Below are positions 11,301-21,654 of a stretch of DNA of 64,000 nucleotides, piece after piece. Numbering within the stretch: the first letter of the stretch is position 1; every line of letters starts with the position of its first letter. The DNA lies in the NCBI GenBank assembly GCA_943737045.1, contig CALSFV010000658.1:248001-312000 (forward strand), written 5' to 3'. The notes beneath the pieces were generated by a model. That model ran no database searches, was not told the DNA's origin, and saw nothing but the letters and a program-made list of their open reading frames with translations. Source of the DNA: Parapristionchus giblindavisi. Taxonomy: Eukaryota; Nematoda; Chromadorea; Rhabditida; Diplogasteridae. The translations under genes were made by a program, and so were the position numbers.

Positions 11301-13152
11301 CGTGCGAGTTTTTGCAGATACACATACATACACACTTTTTTGCAATAACAATATTGCCCATCGCCCTTCAACCCTTCAACAAGACTAATTTGCGTTCATT
11401 TGGTTGACTATCAACGAATTTTTGTTCGAAATTTACCATTAAATTGTAAGAAACGATACAATTTATTTGGAATAAAATGCGCTATCACAAACTAGTGTCA
11501 CTCTTTGCAAGTCTTTCTCCAACTTCACGTTACCATAAATTACTCTACGAACAAATGTCAATATCGCAGAAAGTTCAAATATGACTACTATAATAGAAAT
11601 AATAATAATAATAATATTATTATTAGTATTAGTATTATTATTATTATTCCCCATCTTCACATACATCCAAGGGATGACACATGGCTACAGCTGTGACAGA
11701 TCAACAGACAAACAAAGACGATCAAAGATAACCTATAATCCCTTGTGCAATCCGATTTCTTCTGCACAAGTGAAATCAGCTCAATTCGGGGGAGATAGCA
11801 CGTGCTCATATGGTACCCTTTTACATGTATGCACGTAATGATTACGCCATTTTAGCCCACAATCAATCAATAAAATGTAAAATCAATCAATAATAAAAAC
11901 CACCGTATACCTTGTCGGCGTTCTTGCCTCCGGCCATCTCCACCGGTCCTTGCCCCTCGTGGTTGTAAACGATGAGCGCGTCAAAGGCGCGCGGACTCGC
12001 GTCTTGGACAAAATATGCCTGGCAATCAATCAATCAATCAGTAAAATCTTATAATCAATCAATAATCAATCATACCTTCTCAGAGAAGTTGCAGTTGCCG
12101 CGCGGCACAATGGCAAAGTTCACCAGGCACGTGGTATCGTTCACACGGTTCATCTACAACCATTTATTGATTGATCTACACTCGATCGATAATCTCCTCC
12201 TGACACGAAACCTACCGTAACCGGTTTGCAGGCGTCTTCGGGCGTCACGGAGAGCGCGCATCCGGTCGACATGGGTCCGAAAACGAACGGCACGACCTGG
12301 AGATGATCAGAATCAATCAATAATATGATAACAAAATTGGAAATAAAAATTCGAATAAAACCCTATAGAATTGAATGTTCTCAAATATGTCTAACAGCCG
12401 TATCGCCACGGACAAAGTTCAAATAGCAACATTAGATATTTACAAAATGCACGAAAGACCTTTTGCTGACAAATGTGACGTCACAACCACATGATCTTTG
12501 GTAATGGATTTTTTCACGAGCACACCGTTCACCAGATATGTGCCAATAGATTGCGAAACTCACATCCACACCAAAATTGGCGCCCGTCGCATCACACCTC
12601 TGCACTGTTCGTCTGAGACCGAGACGAGGAGGCTCGAGCTGGAAATAATAATAATAATAATATTGAAATGACGTCATCAATTAATTAGTCTACTCCTTGA
12701 AACAATGATTCATCAGAAACATTGATAACTATATTTGTATGATTGATCTCTCACTTCTACATTCATTCATTTATTGTTTAATTAAACGTTAGATGATTTT
12801 GGTGAATAAATTATTAAAGACCTGACCACCAATGAAACCTAATCGATAACTTTTTCTGTCTAAATATATAAATCATTCGTGAATCGTGCCGTTAAGGAAC
12901 GTATTAATAAAGGATCACGAGTCGGTCTTTACTGCGCAAAGTCCTCGCAACAACGACGACAAAGAAATGAAATGAATTGTGTGCACCGAATATACCATTA
13001 ATAGATTATTGATTTACAATCGTCTGCCGACAGAGTAGAGCCGGATCCGGCTCGAACCGGAAAATAGCACTTACCACTTCCACAATGTACTGTGCTGTTG
13101 TACAGCTGACCAGAACGAGCAGAAGTGCCGAATGCACGTGTTGCTGTCCCAT
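2260..13152 (-). CDS. PA-TM-RING E3 ubiquitin ligase, RNF13/RNF167-like
   Basis: Membrane-anchored E3 ubiquitin ligase of the RNF13/RNF167/GRAIL class, which acts in endosomes and lysosomes. About 13 exons were read on the minus strand. Exon 1 (13152-13075) encodes a signal peptide ([17 protein letters not shown]). The protease-associated domain spans exons near 12640, 12299-12219 (ending DACKPVT), 12151-12075 (ending RGNCNFSEK), 12019-11910 ([11 protein letters not shown]) and 10934-10860 (IPVIMVSYN). A transmembrane segment is at 10347-10241 ([20 protein letters not shown]) and a basic stretch at 10010-9922. The RING-H2 domain is split over 9461-9382 ([21 protein letters not shown]), 7718-7673 ([15 protein letters not shown]) and 4503-4391 (VCPMCKRR); all eight zinc ligands are present. 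The acidic, low-complexity tail is at about 2940-2812 and 2592-2260. The first exons and the stop in a repeat are less certain than the middle. Exons are GC-rich compared with introns. Confidence 0.85.
3095..3205. repeat. Small hairpin element, family A (CTCCGCTCTGG), copy 1
   Basis: Imperfect palindrome with arms ACTCTCCGCTCTGG and CCAGAGCGGGGAG around a core rich in CGAGAGAG. Lies in an intron of the RING-finger gene. Related copies at 16136-16233, 16606-16710, 17100-17215, 17665-17775 and a half copy at 57477-57570. Confidence 0.75.
3540..4070. other. Purine-rich, partly duplicated intronic stretch, no gene seen
   Basis: GAGA-rich sequence between the last two or three exons of the RING-finger gene. 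Two related segments (about 3640-3800 and 3880-4020) both contain AGAGAGTGCAGAGACGCAGA-like text. It is open in several frames on both strands because of composition; I see no protein family. Confidence 0.4.
4243..4356. repeat. Perfect-arm palindrome (GTTACATTTTC...GCACGCCGTAACC)
   Basis: Arms 4243-4285 and 4314-4356 are exact inverse copies over 43 bases, with a 28-base loop. The ends GGTGTTACATTTTC resemble the GTTACATTTGCC ends of the palindromes at 59.4 and 62.9 kb, so it is probably a distant relative. Sits in an intron of the RING-finger gene, about 35 bases from an exon. Confidence 0.85.
4795..5480. repeat. Repeated unit with ACGGATCCCCG...CACCGGGTCC core
   Basis: Segments 5030-5160 and 5350-5480 are clearly homologous (shared CACACGAATGC, CAACCCTAT, ACGGATCCCCG, ACGCAT.CACC). 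A partial related copy lies at 4795-4935. Intronic, no coding signal. Confidence 0.6.
5202..5731. repeat. MITE family with CATACATTTTC / GAAAATGTATG ends
   Basis: Copies at 5202-5299 and 5548-5731 start with CATACATTTTCG and end with GAAAATGTATG. A degenerate copy follows to about 5870, and another full copy is at 8378-8559. Internal landmarks are TATAGTGGGTC(A/G)AT and TTTTTCGCTTAA. All lie in introns of the RING-finger gene. Confidence 0.7.
6070..6450. repeat. CT-rich low-complexity stretch
   Basis: Long (CT)n/(TC)n-rich polypyrimidine DNA, open in several frames only because of composition. Intronic. Confidence 0.7.
6690..6800. repeat. Five tandem copies of a 21-bp unit
   Basis: Near-perfect repeats of AATCGATATCAATAATTCAA plus T, immediately beside the hairpin element at 6813-7257. 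Confidence 0.9.
6813..7257. mobile_element. 445-bp near-perfect foldback element
   Basis: Arms 6813-6973 and 7097-7257 are inverse copies over about 160 bases; I find one mismatch. Ends read ACTAGGGAATGG / CCATTCCCTAGT. The 123-base centre is AT-rich. The near-identity of the arms implies a recent insertion or ongoing arm correction. Non-autonomous, no transposase. Confidence 0.9.
7460..7590. repeat. Short tandem repeat with CATCTACAGTACCC core
   Basis: Six or so imperfect copies of CATCTACAGTACCC / CGTCTACCGTACCCC spaced 20-30 bases, next to the exon encoding the second half of the RING domain. Confidence 0.65.
8378..8559. repeat. MITE, CATACATTTTC family, further copy
   Basis: Starts CATATATTTTCATACCC and ends GCCGAAAATGTATG, with the shared GACCCACTATAT core. 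Inverse orientation relative to the 5.2-5.7 kb copies. Confidence 0.65.
8570..8810. repeat. Element with internal ~58-bp tandem repeats
   Basis: Four copies of a unit centred on CAAAATCCGGTCAGGTTTTT at about 8630, 8680, 8730 and 8760, enclosed by an inverted pair around GAAAGTAGC(CATAGGTCGAA) on the left and TTCGACCTATGAAAGTAGC on the right. No coding signal. Confidence 0.7.
10738..10853. repeat. Two tandem copies of a ~59-bp unit
   Basis: The segment CGAATCACG(T/C)GCGTGACCCA...ATAATCAGAAACT occurs twice in a row directly before a PA-domain exon of the RING-finger gene. Confidence 0.8.
11590..11650. repeat. AAT/ATT microsatellite forming a palindrome
   Basis: (AAT)n runs straight into (ATT)n, so the tract can fold on itself. 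Intronic. Confidence 0.8.
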
Positions 13153-13154
13153 CG

Positions 13155-13900
13155 TGGGGATTGGGCGTGTGTAGGGTAGAGAGCAGGCCGACAGACGGTG
13201 TGATTTGCGAAGGGGCGGGAAGGAGTCACAAGATGACTGTTGCGTCACGAGAGGAACGGTGCCTCTCTACTTCCTAAACGGTAATCGATAATCAAACAAT
13301 CAATAGATAGTAAAATCAATCGATATCAAGAATGGCCAGACAGTTCGTGTCGTGAATCACACACACTGAATAACTGGGAGGAGCAATAAGATAAGAAGAC
13401 GGAGGTGTGCGTGTCAACAATAATTCCATTGATCGTTAGAGCGACAATGATCACTGGGCACGTAAACTACCTAATATTCAATGCTATTTCAATGACTTGA
13501 CTTTCAAAAAGACCAAAAGCGTATATCAAAAAGCATATTCAGAGAGAGAGAATGACTAGAAGAGATGCAGCTGAATAATACTAAAGTTCTAGCTTATTAT
13601 TGCGTAACGAAACGAAGAGCTTCGATATTATATAGCTCAATCGAGTGGTATATACGTATCGATCATGATAAAGAACAAGAAGATAGTGCCGACCAATGTT
13701 GACAAGGAACACGCTGCAACAATAAACAAAACGACTCAGGCAAATCTGCGAGAGAGAAAAACAAAATAACGAATTCGTTTTGACGAACAACGAGACTGGA
13801 AGCAAGCAACAGACAAACAAAAAGCGCGCCTTACTCCCTTCCGTCTTCGGAGCTCCCAAAGGGGCCATTTATCAGTACTTTTTCTCGGAAAATCCCTCAA
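13155..13900. other. Upstream region of the RING-finger gene, nothing else recognised
   Basis: AT-rich DNA directly 5' of the start codon at 13152. It should contain the promoter, but I see no motif I can defend, and no protein family. Confidence 0.4.
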
Positions 13901-13931
13901 GCATCAATAATAGGGGAGTACGTGCAGTCTA

Positions 13932-14492
13932 TGTTGCAGTCTAACTTTGCAGAGTTCACTGAGTTATTACGAAGAGTTAAAGCAAGAAGTGTGCGCTCTC
14001 GCTGACCGATCTTGGCGCGAAATGTTTAGGAAATCAAAGGCAGAATGCGGGAAAAGTATGGAATTGTGTAGAGATAGGAAGGAAAGATCAAATGGGTTTG
14101 ATGACAAAGACCCATCGCCAAGTGTCACTCCCTTGGGAGCCACATGAGTCGCCAATTGGGAGAATATCGCACTAGAGCAGCGACAAAAACGTGACCCGCT
14201 CAACTTACTTGTCAGCTGTGACACCTCGAAGGCGCAAGCGAAATCTTTAAGCGCGCCCGTCAAATGCTTGCGCGTTTCAGGCGTTGTTGATCAAAGGGCA
14301 AATTTTATTTGTCTGGAAAGAACTTTCGTACTATTAGCTCATAAAGAGGGATACTTAGGACGAAAATTTGCTCTTTTCGGTTTTCGACAAAATTGGACCA
14401 GACGAAGAAATTTTTCGTTTACCTTAGACGGAAGTAATAGCTTTACATCTGAAAATATCGTCATAAGACACAAAAATTCTAGGCATAATTAA
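13932..14492 (+). other. ORF-like stretch with one internal stop, unidentified
   Basis: One frame stays open from about 13944 to 14492 except for a TGA at 14145-14147, roughly 180 codons. Composition is less AT-rich than the surroundings. Translated pieces include REMFRKSKAECGKSMEL, then ERTFVLLAHKEGYLG and TRRRNFSFTLDGS. I do not recognise a family, there is no convincing ATG, and the minus strand is also partly open. It could be a decayed gene or transposon piece. Confidence 0.3.
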
Positions 14493-14499
14493 CTAGGAG

Positions 14500-15970
14500 G
14501 CAAGCCCGTGAGTTATTTACGTCGTCTTCATACTCGAAAGGAAGAACATGGATAGAATATAGATAGAATAACTAATGAACGATGTAAGGCATCGAACACT
14601 AGCGCTAAAGCCTAAGGCGTCTGTGGATGTGCGAAAACACATTTACTACGAAGCCTTTTTACGTTAAAAATATTTTAAATTACCATATTTGCGGAAAATC
14701 TAGAAAATATTGCCACAAAACACTCTCATATTTTGAACATGCATTTTAAGAATTAAAAGAAAATTCTACGTAAGCCCTTGAAATTCGGAATGAAAGCGAG
14801 GGTTTCAAAATAACAGGTTTAAAAAATATGGCCATTTCAACAGCAACATGTATTCGAACAACATTCGCCGATCTCAAATAAATATACATACATAGATATA
14901 TGTCCGATTTTTTACGTATCGTTTTCTGAAAATACATCATTATAAATTTTTCCAAAATCTAATTCCAATTCCAATTTCATATTTCATGATTAAAATAATT
15001 ATAGGCTCAAAACATCACAGGTAATGATAATAATAATTCTCGTAAAATCTGTTAAAAATAATTATCTAAAAGCGTATATTTTATCAAAATGAGGTGAAGT
15101 TACGAGTGTAACTAAGCTAGATAATAGCGTGTAAGCGACTGGTTCAATATACTGATTAGGATATAGGTTGGGACTTCTTCGTGGGAATTACGAAAGTGCG
15201 TTAAAATTATCATTGGCGAGAGAGTTTGAGAAGGGTGTCATCTACTTTTTTTCGCAACTTGTATTAGTACAGAGAGTTATATTATTTTATAAGTAGTATT
15301 ATTATTTTCAGAAGAGCACAATTTCTAAAATTATCATCATTTTTTGTGCCGTTTTTTAAAGTTAAAAAAATCTATTGAAGAGCTCTTTTGAAACTTTTGT
15401 TGTCAGCAATATTTTCTTTGTCACTCCTTAAAACATTTGCAACTTTATCATTTTTATTTCTCTTTTACTCTATGTCTCAGTTAATTATGAACACTCAAAG
15501 ATCTCCTAATACCGGATTAACATTTTTATCCGTTCTTTATGCTAAAGTAATGAAATGTTTAGCGATTTACGTCATAGATGCGTAACTGATGCGCTTCTTA
15601 CTTTACATCTTTACCTTCATTAAAGATATATTGCAATAACAAAATACAAAAAAATCACAATTAAACATGATTCGTGAAAATTTGATTATATCTCAATATA
15701 CAATCATTTTGGGTTATCGGGCAAATCGATAATAACAAAAATACAATTTGTAAAAATCTCAAGATCTTGGCGGTCGTTCATTATTAGTTTGGAGTTCAAA
15801 AGTAGCAAAACGTAAGGAGAAAACAACGAGAGATATGCAAAAAACGAGTGGATTTTGAAGTTTTTTTAGCGACTTTCGAACAAATTGTCGTAAAATAGGG
15901 TTTAATATATATATATTTTATATATATTTTTTTAAATATATATAATATAATAAATAAATAAATAAAAATA
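14500..15970. other. AT-rich intergenic region, no gene seen
   Basis: Between the upstream ORF-like stretch and the 3' end of the UNC-93-like gene. Contains a TATATA/AAATA low-complexity tract at 15905-15970 and no supported gene. Confidence 0.5.
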
Positions 15971-15973
15971 GTT

Positions 15974-18900
15974 TCAGCTTGACAGATCGATGCTTTGCTT
16001 CGAGGATATAGGGTGAATTTGCGATTCTGATGCCAGCTTGGCTGCAGTGAGCTGAAAATTATAATGTTTTTTTAAAAACTGACAATGAGAATAAAGATTT
16101 TAAAAAGTATATCAAGCTGATCATAAGGATATTAAAGGCCTCAAAAGCACACCCAAGCCTAATTATAAATTCTCCGCTCTGGCAATACTCTCTCGTCAAC
16201 AGATGAAAACGAGAGTGTTTGCCTGAGGGGAGTGTTTTTTTTTCTTCAGAATCTTACCTTTCTCTCCACTCTTCTCGTCTTCTTCGCAACTTTCTTGTAC
16301 AGCACCACTGAAATATAATCGATTAAATTTTTTTTAAAAGGTGTGTAACCTCTCTCAATGGTCTCTACGAGCAATGCTATCTCGTCGTTAGAGTACAGAG
16401 AAATAGTGCGCACAATGTAGAGACCATTGAGAGAGGTAACGCTCCCTTTAAGAATAAACAAAAAAGTACATGCAACAACTCCATTGACGAATATCAGACC
16501 GAAATACATAGGCACCGACATCCACGGGGAGATGAACATGAGGATGCTTGCTGTGAGAGACTGAAAGGACTTGATCTTTGATCTTTTAATTTTAAAGAGA
16601 CACTCGGAGCTAATTTTAATACCCGCTCTGATAACGCTCGCTCGAAGACGAAGAAAGCGAGAGAGCACTGTCAGAACGGAGAGTACCAAATTAGCTCGGG
16701 GCCTTTGAAAGAATTTACATTTAATTTGATTCGATATATTTTATTGATTTTTGCTGTCGATTTTCACAAAACATACATTACACCAAATGTGGGCTTTTCA
16801 AAAATAAGTGAACTTGTTTAGTCGCCAACCTGATAGAACTTGGAGATAGAGAAGACTTGTGCTCGATGGTCGGGCATCACAAGCGCACACAGTACAGTCC
16901 TCGATGTGTTCAAACAATTATCGGCCAATCCAAATAACAAAGCCACGATTAGAGCGATCTCGAAACTGCAATTGTCATTTATTGATTTTTTTAAATTTGC
17001 TCATTCCTGAGTGTGAAGAAAAAAGAAGAAAAAAGATTCCCCATGTATTCTACACAACCAGTGATTTCAACCTTAAAGTTGATCTTGATAAAAAGTGTTA
17101 AAGGCGTAACATAATTTTACGCTCCGCTCTAGCAACACTCTCTCGTAGATAAATCAAGCGAGAGTGTTGCCAGAGCGGAGAGTTTCAAATTACAGCTCGG
17201 GCTTGTGCCTTTGAATGTTTTTCGGACCTTGGCTCGAGCAACAAGGTTGGCTCATTATTCGGAGTATTTGTAGACCACGCTGGCGTCGACAGAAGGGCCA
17301 GAATCATTGCCAGGAGATACAAAATACAACCTGAAATTAATTTTCGGCGAAATTTTGAAAGTATTGTCATTTTCGCATGTTTTCAAATGAGAGAGGAAGT
17401 GAAATTCAGTTACGAAACTGAGTGAATAATAAAAAAGTAATTTAATTTTACCGACCTAGAATCAGAGAGGGCATCTGGGCGAAGTTTGGCCACCTTTTAG
17501 AAACAGAAGTGATAATGAAACCCACTGAAATAGTTATTGTTTAATTTTATGAAATCGCATGCAGTGGAACTGTCAATCATAGTCATCTCACGTTATGTTA
17601 TTTCCTTGAAACATGTTTCAAACTGTGCGTAAAAAAGGCGAGCAAAAGTCTCACTATTAACAAAGGCTTAATTTGAAACACTCCCCTCTGGCAACACTCT
17701 CTTACTCTCTATGTTTACGAGAGAGTGTGGCTAGAGCGGAGGTTAGAATCAGCTCTTGGTGTGTCTTCAAAGAGCTAAATGACCTACTCAGCATGTCGCC
17801 TAGACCGAGCACTATTGAGTAATAGGCAGGTAGATAGATGTAGGATGACAGCTTCAGTGTGAATCCGAGTGTGGTTGGATAGACGGCGATCCAGAAACCT
17901 TAATTTTTAAATTTGATCAATAAAAGTATGATAAAAAGAAACATAATTAAATTATTTATTAAAATATGGAGAAAATCCCAGCTATGAATGGACGTCCACC
18001 AGCAAGATCTCTTCATACGAATCATCGGACCAAATTTTTCGTACAAATCATGAAATCAATGAATAACTTACAAGTGGTTGTTCCAACGAAACAGAAGACC
18101 GGAGCCATTCGAATCATTCTGTAATCAGCGAGAGCCGAGAAGGTTTTACCTAGAAAAAAAACAATCCTTATTCATATTCCAATTTTTTAAATTATTTTTT
18201 TAAATTAGTAATGTAATGTCTCTCTATGAGATCTAAGCGCTCGTTATTTATCATATTCATAAATAAAATATATATTTTTCGATTCGAATTACGTTTTGGC
18301 ATCGTATTTTATGTAATTCATCAAGATATCAACTATTCGTTATTATAGGTTATCCTTTTACTGCATAAATTATTATTATATTATTATCATTATCATGAAT
18401 TCCAAAAAAATCAAGAAGTCAATAAACTCGCCTACTCCCTCCGTGAATCCGACACGCGCTACCTTCGCGTTGTTTTCGGCGAGCGAATTTCGCACAGGTC
18501 GATTCGGGATCAGGGCGAATATTACATTGGAGCAGAAGGATACTATCGCGAACGCACCGTACATCAACCTTATTGATTATTTAAATAATTTTATGATTTT
18601 TGCTCACTATCAAATGGGATTTCAGTTTTAAAGGTGCAACGAAGCTATTTTGACATCGTTGTATCTTTGAAACAGAAAGATCATATGATCTGTGTGATCA
18701 TGTTACCAAAGGAAATAACGAAATAATATGGAACGCAGAAGAATGGCATGATCGCTCTGCGTTAAGTATCGTATATCGAATAATCATTGGGTCATTCCTC
18801 ATTCATTTGACCATAATCGCCGTTGGATCTCCAGAATAATTCAGAATGGTTCTGACGAATCATGATCCAATGATTTTTCAATGTAAAATACTCAAGCTCA

Positions 18901-20716
18901 CTTAATCTCTCCATCGGAATACTCCCTGTAGCTCTTCTCTGAGTACACAGCTGTGCCGTTGATCATCTCCACTGATAGGAGACTCTCCGTCGGTGGCTGA
19001 ATCGTGAACAGCATCACGACACCACCGACAACCATGCTGCAAACATCAAAGATCAAAGATCAAAGATAAAAAATCAACTACTAGTTACAGCCGTGCACTG
19101 AATACTCCCAATCAGACGACTTTCATCGCACACTTTGAAGAGAAAAAGAGCATGGTGAATTTTGAAAAAAGTCCCAGTAACTAAGCTATATTCCCAATAT
19201 TTATAAAAGTAAATAAATTTATAAAAAGAGGAGAGTTTTCTCTGCCTTTCTTTTCTTTTCTGATTGGAGGCTAGTTTTCAGAACGAATGTATGAAAAATA
19301 AAATAAATAAATAATAAAATCGCGACAGACCGGATGATCGTATTGTTAGCCCTATAGCTATGCTTCACCTTAGTTAGAAACAATTATCAAAAGATATTTC
19401 TCAATTTCGTAACCATAAAACCCAGCAAAAAACCACCGCAGTACTCACCAACTCGTTCCCACGGCCCAAACCAGCGCCGAATTGCGAGAAATCGTTTCTC
19501 TCGTCGAATGCTCCGTTATGTATCCGCCGTTGCCGGTGTAATACACTAAATAGCAGATATTGTTTCAGGTTCGTTTTGTGTTGACTTGGAGTATTGATCG
19601 CCAAAATTAGGTAACTTTGCTTGTGAACAGATTTCTAAATTCGTAACTAATAACTAGATATAAATTACTAACTAATAGTTGAATATTCAAAAATTTAGTC
19701 GACTAAACAACACTGCTAACTGTTGTCATGATTTTGTGCTCGGCTCCTGATCTTTATAGAGCGTTGTTAAGTGGTGTTAATGTGCTACAACTCGGGGTGT
19801 TAACTTGGGGGCGTTAACATAGGGTCGTAATTCTAGATGTTAACTCGGGGTGTTAGAGACTTACAGGCGAATCCAACTCCCATCAACGCTGAAGTGAGGT
19901 AGAACGGTATGAAGTGCACGTAGAAGAAAGTCAATAGGTAGAGAGTGAAGAATGATGAACCGATGACTAGTGTTAACTGAAATTAAATATCATTTTAAGT
20001 TTAATTATTGATTGAAATTTCAAATTAATTGACTTAAATACATTTTAGGAGCCTAGTGGTGTTTTAAGGTGTCACGCTTATTGCTATTGGAGAACGGACA
20101 CACTGCCAAACTCTCCGAAATCTTTTTTTTGTTCAGGTCATCCTCAAAATACACAGATTTAAAAAAAAATAGAGATTATTGGACAAACCTTGGGTCCGAG
20201 TAGACCGAGCGCCCACGGCGCAACGAGATTCGCGAACATGTAGGAAATCATGCAGACTGCCTGGCTGAATTTTTCGAATATTTAAAAAAAAACATATTTT
20301 GTTCACTTCAATTTTTAAACGTATGTAGATATCTTTGATTTTCGATTTCAAAAATTTGTTTTGCCCTCGACCACCAGTTCAACGAATGCTGCCCTATAGC
20401 TAAAAATATGACGAACCGATCATCCAATACTATTCAAAGCTCACTTATCACCGTTTTATTATGCATATTATGCCATATATATTATGCTTATGAAAATATG
20501 ACAACAAACCCATAGTATCCTGCATGTGCATCGATCTCTCCCGGTTTGCGATCGTGAACTGAGTGCAGCACCGGCTCCACGATGAACGACTGTGTATCGT
20601 AGCCTGTATTTTGGTCTTTGATCTTTGATCTTTGTAGTTTGGTTACCAGTGAACATGCACATTTGACCGAGTCCGAGCAGAATTGCACAGATGAGGTCAT
20701 AGATGGAATCACGCAT
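15974..20716 (-). CDS. UNC-93-like MFS-fold membrane protein
   Basis: Homologue of UNC-93/UNC93A, a multi-pass protein of the major facilitator fold; C. elegans UNC-93 regulates a two-pore potassium channel, but the role of this paralogue is unknown. Start at 20716 (MRDSIYDLICAILLGLG), directly after an ATTTCAG acceptor, so the mRNA may be trans-spliced. Exons in order: 20603-20515 (GYDTQSFIVEPVLHSVHDR, HAGYYG), 20265-20195, 19980-19863, 19545-19447 (GGYITEHSTRETISRNSALV), 19035-18905, 18562-18429, 18150-18070, 17900-17780 (VYPTTLGF, IYLPAYYSIVLGLGDML), 17525-17455, 17340-17225, about 16990-16833 (FGLADNCLNTSRTVLCAL, FSISKFYQ), 16563-16440 (SLTASILMFISPWMSVP), 16305-16256 and 16051-15974, ending IDLSS. 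The NCLNT, FSISKFYQ and GYDTQSF motifs are family signatures. Four family-A hairpins and one family-B hairpin sit in its 3' introns. Boundaries outside the sites given are approximate. Confidence 0.85.
16136..16233. repeat. Small hairpin element, family A, copy 2
   Basis: Arms CTCCGCTCTGGCAATACTCTCTCG and a degraded inverse partner (CGAGAGTGTTTGCC); intron of the UNC-93-like gene. Confidence 0.7.
16335..16450. repeat. Small hairpin element, family B (ACCTCTCTCAATGG), copy 1
   Basis: Arms GTAACCTCTCTCAATGGTCT and its inverse around 16342-16361 and 16420-16440. On the minus strand it lies exactly at the 3' edge of a UNC-93-like exon: the likely splice donor GTTACC is inside the element and the downstream ATATTTCAG acceptor follows it. 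Other copies at 25428-25552 and 28705-28835. Confidence 0.75.
16606..16710. repeat. Small hairpin element, family A, copy 3
   Basis: Arms around CCGCTCTGATAACGCTCGCTCG and CGAGAGAGCACTGTCAGAACGG; flanks GAGCTAATTTTAA and AAATTAGCTCGGG extend the palindrome. Intron of the UNC-93-like gene. Confidence 0.75.
17100..17215. repeat. Small hairpin element, family A, copy 4
   Basis: Best-preserved copy: CTCCGCTCTAGCAACACTCT paired with AGAGTGTTGCCAGAGCGGAG. Begins within about 10 bases of an exon of the UNC-93-like gene. Confidence 0.8.
17665..17775. repeat. Small hairpin element, family A, copy 5
   Basis: CTCCCCTCTGGCAACACTCT paired with AGAGTGTGGCTAGAGCGGAG; intron of the UNC-93-like gene, immediately before the exon encoding IYLPAYYSIVLGLGDML on the other strand. 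Confidence 0.75.
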
Positions 20717-20769
20717 TCTCTGAAATTCACTAGTCTGTAGTAATCGCAATATTTTAGTGGTGTCTTATC

Positions 20770-21640
20770 ATTATGTCACTCACTGTAGTAAGTTTTTCGG
20801 AAAAAAGTAGACAGAGCATTGTCTGACACACAGAGACCATCACATAAATTAAAAACAGGAAAAGCGGTGGAAAAAGTTCAAATTAGGGCATTTATGAAAT
20901 ATTGGTTTAAAAACCAATATATGAATATAAAATGGTCATTACATTAACACATTAATGTTGTTACTGACTATGAGTGGTACATAGCTATGTCCCTTATTTG
21001 TTGTAATCATTATGATAAAGGTATTAGAAACGGTGCCTCGGAAACAACAAAAAATAGGGGCAAATTGACTGTGTTTCCCCACTATTAGACAATAGTTTTT
21101 AAGCAATAAATATTTAGAGCACGAAAATGATGATATGGAAAGCGAAAAGAAGGTTTGCATTCATAGTCCACACACGGCCAATAGTTAGAGATAGGTTATC
21201 TAACTGGACTGCCATAGAGAAAGGTTAGCTCGGAAAAAACATGTTGTAATACTCTCTCGCACGAGATAGGTACGGGGACTGAAGTAAGCCAGCAAAGTTA
21301 TCTCACATATGCTGTAGTATTTGAAAACGTAAAGCCTACTTCAAACACGAACTTTACTTTAAGTCAACTTCAAGTGAAAGAACTTTTGACGAAATGCATT
21401 TCAGTACAAACATCACTTGAAGTAGAGTTACAAGTGAAAATGACGCTTCAAGTTTTGAAATACCATAGTGAGAGAATGTTTCAATAATTTTCGCGTTTGA
21501 CTAGGTAGACAATTAGATTACCTACTGATCAAATAGAGGATAACTTATTTATTTTTTATTTATTTATTTGAGCAAATACAGTAACGATGAGAAAAATAAT
21601 TATAATAATGAACTTCACCGTCAGTGTTATATAAAATTTC
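20770..21640. repeat. Intergenic region with a palindromic AAGTGAAA/CTACTT element
   Basis: No gene seen. Segment 21320-21475 contains alternating CTTCAAGTGAAAG and CTTGAAGTAGAG-type inverted motifs and ends TTTTGAAATACC; a longer related copy is at 52200-52405. Confidence 0.5.
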
Positions 21641-21654
21641 AGTCATAATGCTTT

